DNA of 35,954 nt from DASPKW01 sp038244055 (GCA_038244055.1 JBBRTW010000011.1:1-35954); one strand, 5' to 3'. Positions 1 through 9,109 are shown, numbered from the stretch's first letter. A program made the numbers and translations. Notes: generated by a model not told the origin, from the letters alone.

Positions 1-396
1 CACGTGCATGTTGGCGAAGGCGGGGACTTTCATGCGGGCGCTGTGGGGCAGCGCTTCGTGGCAGCCGGCGATGGTGCAGCCGTTTTGCGGATCGGAAAAG
101 GCGGGCCTGCCAGCCCAGTGGAAAATGGGCACGACATCGGCTTGGGAAGTCGCCAGGGGCGCGAGGTTGTCCGAGTCGCCGCGATCGGGGCGAGCACGAA
201 TGACGAACTGCGGGGTCCGCGCGGGGCTGGCGACGAAATGGTACAGGTAAGTGAACGCGCGAAAGCCCGCGTAGCAGAGGATCAGCATCAGGATGATTGC
301 ATAGCCGCGTGTCAGCAGCGCCCGGGCCACGCCGCGGAAATCGATCTCCCGGATGCGCCCGATAACGCGCGCCAATCGTCGCCAGAAGTTACGCAT
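1..396 (-). CDS. membrane-anchored cytochrome c-like protein (3' part outside window)
   Basis: This open frame starts at ATG 396-394 and runs off the left edge, giving 132 visible residues. Its start overlaps the stop of the upstream cytochrome gene by 8 bases, so it is the next gene of that operon. A basic N-terminus (MRNFWRRLARVIGRIRE) is followed by one hydrophobic segment at about residues 35-50, and the rest should be periplasmic. One heme-binding-type motif is visible, CTIAGCH, with four residues between the cysteines as in some cytochromes c3. His and Met residues follow that could act as ligands. More hemes may lie beyond the edge. An electron-transfer role is inferred from the motif and neighbours. 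The exact family cannot be named from this fragment. Confidence 0.75.
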   Translation of the reverse strand, partial: MRNFWRRLARVIGRIREIDFRGVARALLTRGYAIILMLILCYAGFRAFTYLYHFVASPARTPQFVIRARPDRGDSDNLAPLATSQADVVPIFHWAGRPAFSDPQNGCTIAGCHEALPHSARMKVPAFANMHV

Positions 397-2206
397 GGGC
401 CGCCTCCGCGCTGGTTGAAATGCCGGCCTGCGCGGCCACTTCATGCAGCATCGAGCCGTGATCATCCGCCAGTTGCGTGGCGGAGGTCTCACCGGTGAAC
501 ATTGCCTTGGAGACGGGCAATGCGTGGGGGCTGAAGATGACGGTGGCCAGATGGACGACACCGATATGCAGCAGGGCGAGGAAGGCTTCGAAGGTGTGCA
601 GCAGCGCGGCAATCGTCAGCGCCTGGCCGGGGAGCTGGCGGCTGGTCCAGGCGGTGGCCCAGAGAAGCAGGCCGGTGGTGCCCAGGACGAAGATGCCCCA
701 GAAGACGCCGAAGTATTCGAACTTCTGCTCGGGGCTGAATTTGCCGTTGGTGGGCTTCTTTCTGCTGAGGAACAGGTAGTAGAGCATGAGCTGGTTCATG
801 CCGCGCAGGTCGGCCAGGCCGACGGCCATGGACTGGCTGCGCAGGGCCTTGAAGAAGCCGCTTCCCGAGGTGCGGGCGGCCTTGCGCGCCAGCCGGATGA
901 TGTAGAGCACGTGGTAGCAGCAGCCGCAGATGAGCACCACGCCGGCAACATGATGGATCATCCGGGCCGAACTGAGGCCGCCGATGCGGGCGATGAGCCA
1001 GGCGGCCCAGGCCTGATCGGCGAATTTCATGGGGAAGCCGGTGAGGCAGAGGAGGGTGAAGGTGATCGCCAGCAGCCAGTGCTGGGCGCGCTGGTGGGGC
1101 GTGAAACGGATGAGCTTCTCGCGGGCCTGGGGGTGGGATTGGATCGCCTTGACGAGTTGCTTGTGGCGGTGCTCATGCGGCGATTGCCGGCCGAGAATGT
1201 AGTGGAAGAGCTTGAGCGCGGTGAGCAGGAGGGACGGCCCGAAGGTGAAGGTAATCATCGCGATGAACAGGCAGGCGATGACGAATTCGATCCCGCGCGT
1301 GCTGGCGATATCGAGATGCACGGCCGCGGTCGAAAGCTGAATGCCCGCGGTTCCGTGGCAGCCGGAGGTGCGGCAGGTATCTGGGGCGCGCAGGCTGGAG
1401 GTAGGCGATGCGGCATCGCGGGCCTTGTGCATGCCGTGAACATTCTCGCCCAAGCCGGCGTGGCAGTGCAGGCAATCGGCCGTTTCCTGCGAGCCGAGCA
1501 GCGCGGCCTTGCCGTGGAAGCTGGCCAAATAGCTGGCGGTGGAGTCGGGGAGCTTGAATTCGCTGGTCACGGCGGCGTTGCCGTGGCAGGTGCCGCAGAG
1601 TTGCACGACTTCAATGCTGCGGCGCGGGCGAGCGGTGCGGGCCTGGACGTGGTGCAAATCGAACTGCGTGGCGGCCAGCGCGCTCTTATCGTGGCAAGTC
1701 GAACAGCGCTGCAGCGATGCCTCTTCGGTGGAATGCTCATCGAGCCGGAAGACCGGGTCGGCATGGCAGACCAGGCACTGCGATTGGCTGCTCGCGAACG
1801 GACTTCCCAGTAGTTGATTGGATTTGCGGAGCGTGTCGGTCTTATGCACCGAGTTGGCGAGCATCTTGCCGACCGGCTCATGCGAAAAGGCGGCCGCTGC
1901 GCGGTCGGGAGAGGTGAGGTGGCAACTGCGGAGGCAATCCACGCGGCTGACGGGATTGTGGGGGAACACATCCACTTCGCCGCGGGTGTGGCAATCGGTG
2001 CATTTGAGGCGGGCGTGCGGGCCCAGGCCGCGGGCGTAGTAGTCGGGATCGACGGAGAAACCGGTCACGGCCTTTCCCGGCGCCGCGATGCGGGCCAGGC
2101 CTTCGAACTGATGGCAGTTCAAGCAGCCTTCGGAATCGCCCGCGACGGCGTGCGACGCGGCGGCCAGCAGAAAGAGCGCGGCAATTTTAACGGACCAGCA
2201 ATACAT
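389..2206 (-). CDS. eight-heme cytochrome c fused to membrane cytochrome b561-type domain
   Basis: The 605-residue product has a signal peptide (residues 1-22) and a periplasmic part with CxxCH sites at about 28, 69, 144, 168, 204 and 245. It also has a CLRSCH site (three spacer residues) at 91 and a CRTSGCH site (four spacer residues) at 278. A membrane part follows with about five helices near 306-330, 374-392, 415-438, 498-518 and 530-556. Histidines at 376, 418/419, 432, 537 and 547 suit b-heme ligation as in formate dehydrogenase gamma or PhsC-like subunits. The likely role is quinol/quinone exchange in the inner membrane linked to periplasmic hemes. It lies 9 bases after the octaheme gene and overlaps the next gene by 8. 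The fusion and the two odd heme motifs are directly visible. The electron direction is not. Confidence 0.9.
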   Translation of the reverse strand: MYCWSVKIAALFLLAAASHAVAGDSEGCLNCHQFEGLARIAAPGKAVTGFSVDPDYYARGLGPHARLKCTDCHTRGEVDVFPHNPVSRVDCLRSCHLTSPDRAAAAFSHEPVGKMLANSVHKTDTLRKSNQLLGSPFASSQSQCLVCHADPVFRLDEHSTEEASLQRCSTCHDKSALAATQFDLHHVQARTARPRRSIEVVQLCGTCHGNAAVTSEFKLPDSTASYLASFHGKAALLGSQETADCLHCHAGLGENVHGMHKARDAASPTSSLRAPDTCRTSGCHGTAGIQLSTAAVHLDIASTRGIEFVIACLFIAMITFTFGPSLLLTALKLFHYILGRQSPHEHRHKQLVKAIQSHPQAREKLIRFTPHQRAQHWLLAITFTLLCLTGFPMKFADQAWAAWLIARIGGLSSARMIHHVAGVVLICGCCYHVLYIIRLARKAARTSGSGFFKALRSQSMAVGLADLRGMNQLMLYYLFLSRKKPTNGKFSPEQKFEYFGVFWGIFVLGTTGLLLWATAWTSRQLPGQALTIAALLHTFEAFLALLHIGVVHLATVIFSPHALPVSKAMFTGETSATQLADDHGSMLHEVAAQAGISTSAEAAHA

Positions 2207-2215
2207 CCCGATCCT

Positions 2216-3187
2216 CTAGTTGGCATGACAGCGACGACACCACTGCGGCTCGCGCACGGGAGATACGATTTTGTTCCGGGCGTCCAATGACATCGCGCCG
2301 AAGGCCAGTTGCGACTCAGGCGCGAAAACTCCGGCCTGGTGGGGGTTATGACAGGTGCTGCACAGGATCGTGCCGTCACTGGCGGGGATGAGCAGCGCCG
2401 GCCGGGTTTTGGCGGCCTTGAGCCTGGCGATCGTCTGCGGCGAAGGCTTGATGGACAGGCCGGTCGATTCGACCGCGCACATGTACGCCTGCTCATCGGG
2501 AGTCAGGCGCAGGCCGATGTGGGTCTGCACGAGCGGGTCGCGGTGGCGCGGGTGGCAATCGAGACAGATGGCCGATTGCGGCGCTTTAAACTTGGCCTCG
2601 AATGTCCGCTTGAGCGTCCTGGCATCAGGGGCTTCGGAATGGCAGAAAGTGCAGCGCTCGACGATGGCGTGGCCGTCGCCGCCGAGCATCAGATGGGGAT
2701 TGAGCTTGGGAAACTCCTGTTCGGCGTGGCAGTTCTCGCAGAAGGATTTGCCATGCGCCGGGCCGCCACCCTCCTGGCGGAGCAAGTTGCGATTATCAGC
2801 GCGCACATGGCGCTTCAGATCGCAGCCGAATTGCGCATCGTGGCAGGTGATGCAGCCCAACTCGCCCTGGCTCAGCGGCCAGCTTTCAGGCCGGCGCATC
2901 GCGCGGGTCGTGGGGAATTGTCGCCCGGTGGGGTGCGGCTCGGCGTGCGCCTTTCGGCCATCGTGGCAACTGAAGCAGAGAGAATCGATCGCTCTTGCGG
3001 CAATCGGCGCTGCAACGCCGGTGGACATATCGTGGCAGGCCGCGCACGACTCCTTTTTCCAGTGCGGATTCTGCGCCGGCGGTGTTTTGCCTTTTGGAAT
3101 CGCCGGCGATTCGGCGGCGATACAGAACAGCGCGGCCGCCGACAAGGCCGCGATCGGGACCAGAAAATGCGTCCGGTTGATTTGCAT
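2216..3187 (-). CDS. secreted octaheme cytochrome c
   Basis: The 323-residue product has an N-terminal signal sequence (MQINRTHFLVPIAALSAAAL, cleavage near residue 25). It carries eight CxxCH sites at about residues 48, 71, 112, 150, 179, 208, 276 and 317, and many further histidines, as expected for bis-His hemes. I chose ATG 3187 because it lies one base after the upstream stop and gives a normal signal peptide. An in-frame ATG at 3208 would overlap the upstream gene and bury the signal. Paired CxxCH spacing resembles the doubled-CXXCH and NrfB/c-type families, but I cannot assign a named family. It is probably a periplasmic or surface electron carrier of the same operon. Confidence 0.9.
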   Translation of the reverse strand: MQINRTHFLVPIAALSAAALFCIAAESPAIPKGKTPPAQNPHWKKESCAACHDMSTGVAAPIAARAIDSLCFSCHDGRKAHAEPHPTGRQFPTTRAMRRPESWPLSQGELGCITCHDAQFGCDLKRHVRADNRNLLRQEGGGPAHGKSFCENCHAEQEFPKLNPHLMLGGDGHAIVERCTFCHSEAPDARTLKRTFEAKFKAPQSAICLDCHPRHRDPLVQTHIGLRLTPDEQAYMCAVESTGLSIKPSPQTIARLKAAKTRPALLIPASDGTILCSTCHNPHQAGVFAPESQLAFGAMSLDARNKIVSPVREPQWCRRCHAN

Positions 3188-3188
3188 T

Positions 3189-4784
3189 TCAGTACGCGAA
3201 ACCCACATGCTCCGAACCGTGGCAGGAGAGCGTGCAATTGCCCTTGTGAAGCCCGGTGCTGTTGAACTCGCGCACGCCAGTGGAAGCCTTGCGGACGGTG
3301 CGCACGTCGAAGTTGATCAGAAAGCTGTTGTGGCCCGGCGTTCCCTGGTCGGAGGCGATGCCATGCGGATCGTGACAGGTGGAACAGGTCGTCTTCAGGT
3401 CCACGATGTGCCGCTTATGGAGCTTGAAGGATTGGTCGCTGAGGATGCTGCTGCGCTCGTGGCAGCGGTAGCAGAGCGCATAGGCGCGGGCGCTTTCGGA
3501 GCTGAAATCGGCGCGATCGTACGCGGCAATGAGCAGGCCGGCCGTTTCCGAGCCATGCGGCCCGCTGGGGCCGGAGCCACCGGCCTTCTTGCCGGTATCC
3601 GATGAATGGCAGTCGGTGCAGTAGATAACCGAGGCCGGCGTGAGCGATGGCTTAAGGCTGAACACACGTGGATTCTTTCCGCGCGCCTCCACCGGATGAA
3701 ACGAGACCGATGAAACCGAGAATTTTAAGCGCACGTTCTTCTGCTGGATGGCCCGCGTGATCTCCGGATCGACGGCCTGCTGGTCCGCGTGGCACTTGAA
3801 GCAGACTTCATATTCGAATCGCGCAGGATTGACCGGTCTTCCGGCCGCGCTGATGCCCGCAACTTCTCCGAACACGCGGCGAATCAGCGGCGCGGAATCC
3901 GCCAGTGCGGTCTTCATCGTGTGAGCATCGTGGCAGTCAGTGCAGGCCGAATCGCCGGGGGAGTGTTTGGCGAGGTCGATGGGCGGGTTGGTATCGTGGC
4001 TGGCGAATTTGTTCAGCTCGGCGGCAATGTTGGGGCCCTGCGTCGGTGCAGACTGGTCGCCGTGGCAGGAGATGCACGTCTGGCTGATGGTCTGCTTCTT
4101 CAGCAGTTTCGCGCCCGAGGGAGCGGTGTGGTTCTGGTGGCACCCGATGCACTGCATGTGATGCACGATGGTGGTTGTGCCGACCTGATGGCAGGAGTTG
4201 CATAGCTGCGACGCCGCGTTGCTCACCACAAGAAACTTGGAATTGGTGTTGTCGTGCGGATCGTGGCAGCTCGTACACTGCATCGCGCCGTTCTTGTCGA
4301 GGCGGACCGCGGCGGTCAGCGTGGCGGGATCGCGCAGCTTCGCATTCTTCGCAAGAAGCCCGGCGTCGAATCGGAAGGAGATCGGATGATCGTCCGAAAG
4401 ATCGGTGTGCGAGGAGCCTTTGCCGCCGGGGAGCGTGGTCAGCATTGCGGCGGATTCGATGCGCTGGCCGGGCGAAACGATGTTGCCCTGAGCGATCATC
4501 CCATCGTGACAGGAGAGGCATTGCCTGGAGACGCCGGTGGGCCGGCCGGAAGGTGCGCCCGCCGTTGAAATCGAGAAAGCCGGAAGCGGTCGCAGGTCGG
4601 GATCCCATGCGGGCGGGATCGCTTGAATCCCCTTGGGCGCATGGCAGCGAATGCAGACTTCCTGCTCGCTGGCGGCCTTGCCGGCCAGGAGATTATGCGG
4701 GCCATTGACCACCCGGTCCTGCTGCGCCGATGCCCAGGAACATGCAATGAAACAGATCATGGCTGGCAGGAGGATTCGCTTCAT
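3189..4784 (-). CDS. secreted dodecaheme cytochrome c (doubled CXXCH type)
   Basis: The 531-residue product starts with a clear signal peptide (MKRILLPAMICFIACSWASA). It carries eleven CxxCH sites plus a final CTLSCH site with three spacer residues, twelve in all. Several are followed by DPH, DAH or QNH, typical of the doubled-CXXCH cytochrome family. The start at 4784 has a GGGAGA ribosome site about eight bases upstream and overlaps the previous stop as ATGA, which indicates translational coupling. A longer in-frame start at 4847 would add a nonsense leader before the signal peptide. The large number of hemes in a soluble exported protein suggests a wire-like role across the periplasm or on the cell surface. 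That role is inferred from the motifs and operon partners. Confidence 0.92.
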   Translation of the reverse strand: MKRILLPAMICFIACSWASAQQDRVVNGPHNLLAGKAASEQEVCIRCHAPKGIQAIPPAWDPDLRPLPAFSISTAGAPSGRPTGVSRQCLSCHDGMIAQGNIVSPGQRIESAAMLTTLPGGKGSSHTDLSDDHPISFRFDAGLLAKNAKLRDPATLTAAVRLDKNGAMQCTSCHDPHDNTNSKFLVVSNAASQLCNSCHQVGTTTIVHHMQCIGCHQNHTAPSGAKLLKKQTISQTCISCHGDQSAPTQGPNIAAELNKFASHDTNPPIDLAKHSPGDSACTDCHDAHTMKTALADSAPLIRRVFGEVAGISAAGRPVNPARFEYEVCFKCHADQQAVDPEITRAIQQKNVRLKFSVSSVSFHPVEARGKNPRVFSLKPSLTPASVIYCTDCHSSDTGKKAGGSGPSGPHGSETAGLLIAAYDRADFSSESARAYALCYRCHERSSILSDQSFKLHKRHIVDLKTTCSTCHDPHGIASDQGTPGHNSFLINFDVRTVRKASTGVREFNSTGLHKGNCTLSCHGSEHVGFAY

Positions 4785-5866
4785 GGCCGTTTCTCCCGCA
4801 GGTAGTCGAACACGGCGATGCGCTTGTTGTAGGTGTCGGCGATCCAAATGCGGTCGTGGGAATCGATGTGAATTCCGGCCGGCAGCCAGAACTGGCCGGG
4901 GGCGCCGCCCTCCCCGCCGAAATAGAGGAGCAGCCGCCGCTCATCATCGAAGATCTGCACCAGGTCCTGCTGGGCATCGACGATGTAGAGATGCCCATCG
5001 GAATCCAGCGCGATTCCCTTGGGCCGGCCGAGATAGCCGGGGCGGTCGCCCGGCTGGCCCAGTTCGCGCACCAGCTTCAATTCGGTGTTGAAGATTTGAA
5101 TCCTGAAATTGAGCGAGTCGGCGACATAGAGGTAGCCGCGCGAATCGAGGGCGACATGCGTGGGATAGTTGAACTGCCCCGGCTCAGCGCCGCGCGATCC
5201 GATCGTCGCGATCAGTTCTCCCAGAGGAGAGAGGACCAGCACCTGATGCCGGCCAACATCGGCCACGAAAATTCGCCGCGTGGCCCGGTCGATGGCGAGG
5301 CCGCCCGGCTTTTTCAGGATGCCCGCGGCCATTTCGCCTTGATATGTTCCAGCGATATTGAAAGAGAAGAGTCGCCCAGCCAGCGCATCGGATACGATCA
5401 GCCGCCCTCCGGGATCCCACGCCACGCCGACCGGCTGGGTGAATGCTGCCGGAGCGGCCGGCTTCCACTGAGCATAGTGCCGCGAGGCCAGGTCGAACAC
5501 ATGCACGACCTGCGCCCCGGTGTCGGCGACGAAGAGCCGATCCGCATCATTGGTGCAGAGGGCAAATGGCGTGAGCACGCCGTGCGCATCTTTCTTCCCA
5601 AACGTTCCCTCCATCAGGCCTTCAAGCCAGCCCTGCCCGCGCTTGAGATCGTCGGAAGTTGAAAGCTGGCCGACATAGGTGATTCGGGGCGCCTTCGGGG
5701 CGGCCGGCCAGGTCAGGGGCGGATCCATTCGATCGAACACCAGGCCCTGCCGCGATGCACATCCGGTTGCCCAAAGAAGCGCGCAGATCATCGTAATCTC
5801 CCAGCCGCGCGCGGGCCGGCGGCGCTGGGCGATGGCTTGAAATGATGATGCGGCGAAGCGGTTCAT
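4781..5866 (-). CDS. NHL-repeat beta-propeller lipoprotein
   Basis: The 361-residue product has an N-terminal hydrophobic stretch ending in a lipobox-like cysteine (ALLWATGC, Cys near residue 36). About six NHL/YVTN-like blades follow, each with the pattern PxGVAxDxxGxxxVxDxxxxxVxVF, for example around residues 105-345. Such propellers are commonly protein-binding scaffolds and often sit beside multiheme cytochrome genes. The start at 5866 has AGAGGA six bases upstream. A start at 5791 (MICALLW) also has a GGGAG site and would give a shorter signal, so the N-terminus is not certain. The 3' end overlaps the 12-heme gene by 4 bases. It may organise the cytochrome assembly at a membrane, but no catalytic motif is visible. 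Confidence 0.88.
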   Translation of the reverse strand: MNRFAASSFQAIAQRRRPARGWEITMICALLWATGCASRQGLVFDRMDPPLTWPAAPKAPRITYVGQLSTSDDLKRGQGWLEGLMEGTFGKKDAHGVLTPFALCTNDADRLFVADTGAQVVHVFDLASRHYAQWKPAAPAAFTQPVGVAWDPGGRLIVSDALAGRLFSFNIAGTYQGEMAAGILKKPGGLAIDRATRRIFVADVGRHQVLVLSPLGELIATIGSRGAEPGQFNYPTHVALDSRGYLYVADSLNFRIQIFNTELKLVRELGQPGDRPGYLGRPKGIALDSDGHLYIVDAQQDLVQIFDDERRLLLYFGGEGGAPGQFWLPAGIHIDSHDRIWIADTYNKRIAVFDYLREKRP

Positions 5867-5886
5867 TGCGTCCTCTGCATGGTGGT

Positions 5887-7878
5887 CTAGAACTTCCTCT
5901 CGAGCGTGAGCATGAAAAAGAACGTCGAAGTGTTCTGTGCATCGGTGTCGAGATCGGAATGCCGCACCAGGGCGCCGACGGTCGTGTCGCGGAAGTTCCA
6001 TTTCGTTTCGATCCGCTCTTCCAGGCCGTGGGCGTGGCTGACCAGATCGTCCTCCAGGTTCAGATACTGAATGCTTGCGGTGGCGGAGAAGTGGCGGTTG
6101 GGGCGGTATTGCAGGTTGCCGGAAACCGTCGTGGCGACGGGATTGGTGTGGTCGTCTTCGTAGAACGTCTGGATGCGCGTGGCATCGATCGCCATGCGCC
6201 AATCGCGGGCGATGCGGTCTTCGTAGCGGATCGAGAACCGGTTGGAGCGATAGGGCGACAGATTGCTCTGATGGTCTTCGCGCTCGGCCGTGAAGCGCAA
6301 GCGCCAGATGCGGTATTCCGCGCCGAGAAGCGTGGCGTTGATGTCATCGGCCACGAACGCACCGGGCACGTCGGTGGTGATGTCCTGCTGCTGATAGACG
6401 TAATGGGTGTAGAGACTCAGGCCGTTGAGAAGAGTCTCTTGAAAGTCATAGCGCAGGTTGAAGTCGGTGCCGGTGGTCAAAACGTCATTCGCCGGTTGCG
6501 GGGCCAGGTCGAAATCGAGCATCACCGAGCTGTCGGGCGCGAGGTTGCCGCCGGGAATGCGATCGATCACCAGACGATTGTTGTGGTAGCTGGCCAGATA
6601 ATCGAAGCCATTGGAATAAAACAAGAGCCCCGATGCGCTGCGGACGCCCAGTGTATTCACATTGATGCCGACCCGCGGGATGACGATTTCCTGGCTTGCG
6701 TTGAACGTGCGGGTCTGGATGACATGGACAGTGTTGTCCTGCGCCTGATTGGACTGCCGATCGATATTGAGCCGAAGCCCCGAAGTCAGCAATCCACCAG
6801 GAACTTTCTTCGAGAAATCGAATTTAATATCCGCGAAGAGTTCATCGGTCCCCGCGCCGCTTTGATCGAGAGTCAGCCCGCCCAGCGTTCCCGTCAAGAA
6901 CAGGTCATCGGAGAGCTTCTGCCGAAACCCGGCCTTGAGACGATTGACCGTTGAATCGGCCTCGGGGTAGCGGGTGCGCTCGAACTGATACTGATAAAAC
7001 GTCTCCAGCCGGTCGCCGTGGCGCAGGCGCAGATTCTCATCCAGCCAGAAATGCTCCTGGGCGAAATCGCCATCCTGGTTCAAGTAGTCCAGGGATGAGG
7101 TCAGGCTGTGCTCGCGCTTCGGGCCGAAGTCGTATTCGTGGGTCAGGTTGATCGCGTGTAAGTCGTAAGAGGTCGTCTTCCCCAGAGGATCGGTCTGGCG
7201 GATATTGCGAAACGTATAATTCCAGTCAATTGTCTGCCCTTCGCCGGGGATCCAGTGGGCATCCCAACTGGCTCCGTTCTGCTCGTGGCGGAAGTTATCC
7301 TGGCCGGTGAACGATTCCTGCCGGATGTCGTTGTGAAACAGGCGCAACTCGTTGGTCAGGGTTGCGGATTTCAGAGTCCAGTTTGCCTCGTAGTTGTTCT
7401 GGGTGGTGCGGTATGTTTCGGAGAAGGGTTGGCTCGTGTATTCAATGGTTCGATTGGCCCGCAATTCCAGGGGCATTGAAGTCCGCGGGTACAGCGTCAA
7501 TCCGACATCGTATTCGTAGTGAGCATCGACATCGCTATTGGTGTGCCCATCCCGCTTCTGCTGCATTTCATCCATGCCGACTGTGAATCCGATCGTGAAT
7601 TCCGCAATTCCAAAGGCGCTTCCTCCGGTTTTCACTTTCAGGAGTTGCTCGAGCACGCTATCGCGATGGGTGCTGTCGGGGCGGCCGGCCGGGCGAACCG
7701 AGTTGGTGTTGTATAGACCGGTGAGGCTCAATGTGACTTCGGGTGGGTCGAGATGAAGTTGCGAGGCGGTGGCGGAGAGCTCGGCCGCCTCGGGCGAAGT
7801 CTGCGCATTGCCATGATTTGCCGCGATGAACGACAGAAAGGCGACGGCCGTCAGCATGTGACGACATCGGCAGATCAT
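5887..7878 (-). CDS. outer-membrane beta-barrel protein, candidate porin of the cytochrome conduit
   Basis: The 663-residue product has a signal peptide (cleavage near residue 26, after GNA). A long region of short alternating strands separated by polar turns rich in Asp, Asn, Gln and Arg follows, ending in FFFMLTLERKF. A C-terminal Phe on an alternating strand is the usual signal for outer-membrane barrel assembly. Length and strand number (over twenty by eye) resemble MtrB/PioB-type barrels that sheath multiheme cytochromes, but I see no specific MtrB motif and no CxxC after the signal. It is the first gene of the cytochrome operon and lies 20 bases before the NHL gene. A role as the outer-membrane sleeve for electron export is inferred from size, topology and context. 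Confidence 0.82.
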   Translation of the reverse strand: MICRCRHMLTAVAFLSFIAANHGNAQTSPEAAELSATASQLHLDPPEVTLSLTGLYNTNSVRPAGRPDSTHRDSVLEQLLKVKTGGSAFGIAEFTIGFTVGMDEMQQKRDGHTNSDVDAHYEYDVGLTLYPRTSMPLELRANRTIEYTSQPFSETYRTTQNNYEANWTLKSATLTNELRLFHNDIRQESFTGQDNFRHEQNGASWDAHWIPGEGQTIDWNYTFRNIRQTDPLGKTTSYDLHAINLTHEYDFGPKREHSLTSSLDYLNQDGDFAQEHFWLDENLRLRHGDRLETFYQYQFERTRYPEADSTVNRLKAGFRQKLSDDLFLTGTLGGLTLDQSGAGTDELFADIKFDFSKKVPGGLLTSGLRLNIDRQSNQAQDNTVHVIQTRTFNASQEIVIPRVGINVNTLGVRSASGLLFYSNGFDYLASYHNNRLVIDRIPGGNLAPDSSVMLDFDLAPQPANDVLTTGTDFNLRYDFQETLLNGLSLYTHYVYQQQDITTDVPGAFVADDINATLLGAEYRIWRLRFTAEREDHQSNLSPYRSNRFSIRYEDRIARDWRMAIDATRIQTFYEDDHTNPVATTVSGNLQYRPNRHFSATASIQYLNLEDDLVSHAHGLEERIETKWNFRDTTVGALVRHSDLDTDAQNTSTFFFMLTLERKF

Positions 7879-7988
7879 GAATCAACTTTCGCCAGGATTT
7901 TGCGAGCCGCACGTTGACGTGCCGCCGTTCGGCCGCATCACGGCTTCAGCGCTGGGCTCAAATCTAATGCGGATAATCGGATGCGTTA

Positions 7989-8016
7989 ATCCTAACACGC
8001 GACTGATCGTGTGCAA
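7989..8016 (-). promoter_or_regulatory. candidate sigma70-type promoter of the cytochrome operon
   Basis: Read on the minus strand, TTGCAC (8016-8011) is followed after 16 bases by TAGGAT (7994-7989), about 110 bases before the barrel start codon. The match is moderate and rests on consensus alone. The surrounding stretch 7879-8182 has no convincing gene, only short open frames without ribosome sites or family signal. Confidence 0.25.
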
Positions 8017-8182
8017 CAATGGAGCGGCATCGCCCTTCGCCTGGGCGATGCCACTCGCGGACGCCGGGGATCTCATCTCGACTCGCGCCACAAGAGACAA
8101 TCGGCGCGAGTCAGGGTTTCGGGAACAGAGTTGAACGGGCCGCGGCGAATCAGCTCTATTTTGTTTTCGCCATTCCAGTTGG

Positions 8183-8989
8183 CTACGGCTTGGAAACGCT
8201 TACCGTGCCGGGGAAGGTGGTGCCGTAGGCCGAGAAAGTCAGATGGATCGCAACGATCTTGCCGGTGGCGTCGAGCGTGCCGGTGCCGGTGCCGTTGATC
8301 GGGCCGCCCGGATGATTCGTATTGGGCGGCGTCACGACGCTGATGGTGAATGTGCGGTTGGCGGCCACGGTGCCGCTGACGTTGACGCTGACCTGGCCAT
8401 CGGCCGTGAGCGTGCCGGTGAATGCGCCGGAAGTACTCTGCGAGGCGATGTTCAAGACGGCGCTCTTGTAGTGCGCCACGGCGGGAATATCCATCGTCCC
8501 GCTGTAGCTGCCGAGCAGGCTGGGGAGAACCGGCGTCGCGTTTGCTCGCGCCACGGTCACCGTTCCGGCATAGACCTTCTTGCCGGGCTTGAAGCCCATC
8601 GTCAGGGTCATGTGCTGGTAACCCGCATCAAAAGTGCCCGTGCCGGCGCCGATCATCGGGCTGGCGGGATTGCTGCCTGAGAGCGTGATCGTGAAGCCCT
8701 TGGCGGTAAGGACGCCGGCGACGTTGACGGTGATCCCCGTCGCGGTGAGGGTTCCGGTGAAGCCATGCTTGCCCGAGGTCTTGATCGCCAGGACGACCGA
8801 TTTGGTGTATTTGAGCCCGGGAATGCTCAGGGTTCCGCTGTAGGAACTGACGAAGCTCACGGCCGCCTTCTTGAACGGAGTCGCATGGATGGCCGCCATC
8901 GGAGTGGCCGGCGTGCTGGCGAAGCTGGTCGCGAGGCTGACGGAAAACATTTCGCGTGATTCGAGACATTCAAACATGGATCGCTGCAT
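8183..8989 (-). CDS. LEPR-XLL-type secreted repeat protein
   Basis: The 268-residue product begins MQRSMFECLESREMFS, the planctomycete LEPR-XLL type N-terminus. Two copies of a roughly 110-residue beta-rich domain follow, the first from about residue 48 and the second from about 155. Both contain GSYSGT or SYSGT, an IPxxxxxKSxVL core, GTLTAxG and GTGTxDA. ATG 8989 is preceded by GAGGA at six bases. An upstream in-frame start at 9067 would put unrelated residues before the LEPR motif. The second domain is nearly the same as the single domain of the 9785-10441 gene. Function is unknown. Such N-termini mark exported proteins of planctomycetes, so a cell-surface role is likely. Confidence 0.85.
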   Translation of the reverse strand: MQRSMFECLESREMFSVSLATSFASTPATPMAAIHATPFKKAAVSFVSSYSGTLSIPGLKYTKSVVLAIKTSGKHGFTGTLTATGITVNVAGVLTAKGFTITLSGSNPASPMIGAGTGTFDAGYQHMTLTMGFKPGKKVYAGTVTVARANATPVLPSLLGSYSGTMDIPAVAHYKSAVLNIASQSTSGAFTGTLTADGQVSVNVSGTVAANRTFTISVVTPPNTNHPGGPINGTGTGTLDATGKIVAIHLTFSAYGTTFPGTVSVSKP

Positions 8990-9067
8990 AGGTTCCTCAG
9001 AGTGAATGGGATTGGCCCGCCGACCACCCACACGGGGATCGTTGTTGGGACAGAGTTGAATGGACAT

Positions 9068-9100
9068 GGGAGTAGTGCCTGCAAAGCCGCGAGTTCTTCC
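9068..9100 (-). promoter_or_regulatory. conserved upstream element, copy 1
   Basis: On the minus strand GGAAGA (9100-9095) is followed after 15 bases by GGCACTACTCCC (9079-9068) and then nTGTC. The same blocks at the same spacing occur at 10511-10479 upstream of the paralogous LEPR-XLL gene, while the spacer between them differs. It lies about 80 bases before the 8989 start, right after the stop of the membrane-protein gene. It could be an ECF-type promoter or an RNA leader element. The sequence alone does not decide. Confidence 0.55.
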
Positions 9101-9109
9101 ATCATTTTT

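Noticed and set aside
443..1813. Long plus-strand open frame opposite the cytochrome fusion
   Set aside because: It is antisense to a gene with eight heme motifs and five helices. Its product is a Gly/Glu/Ala-rich nonsense sequence, as expected from GC-rich codon bias.
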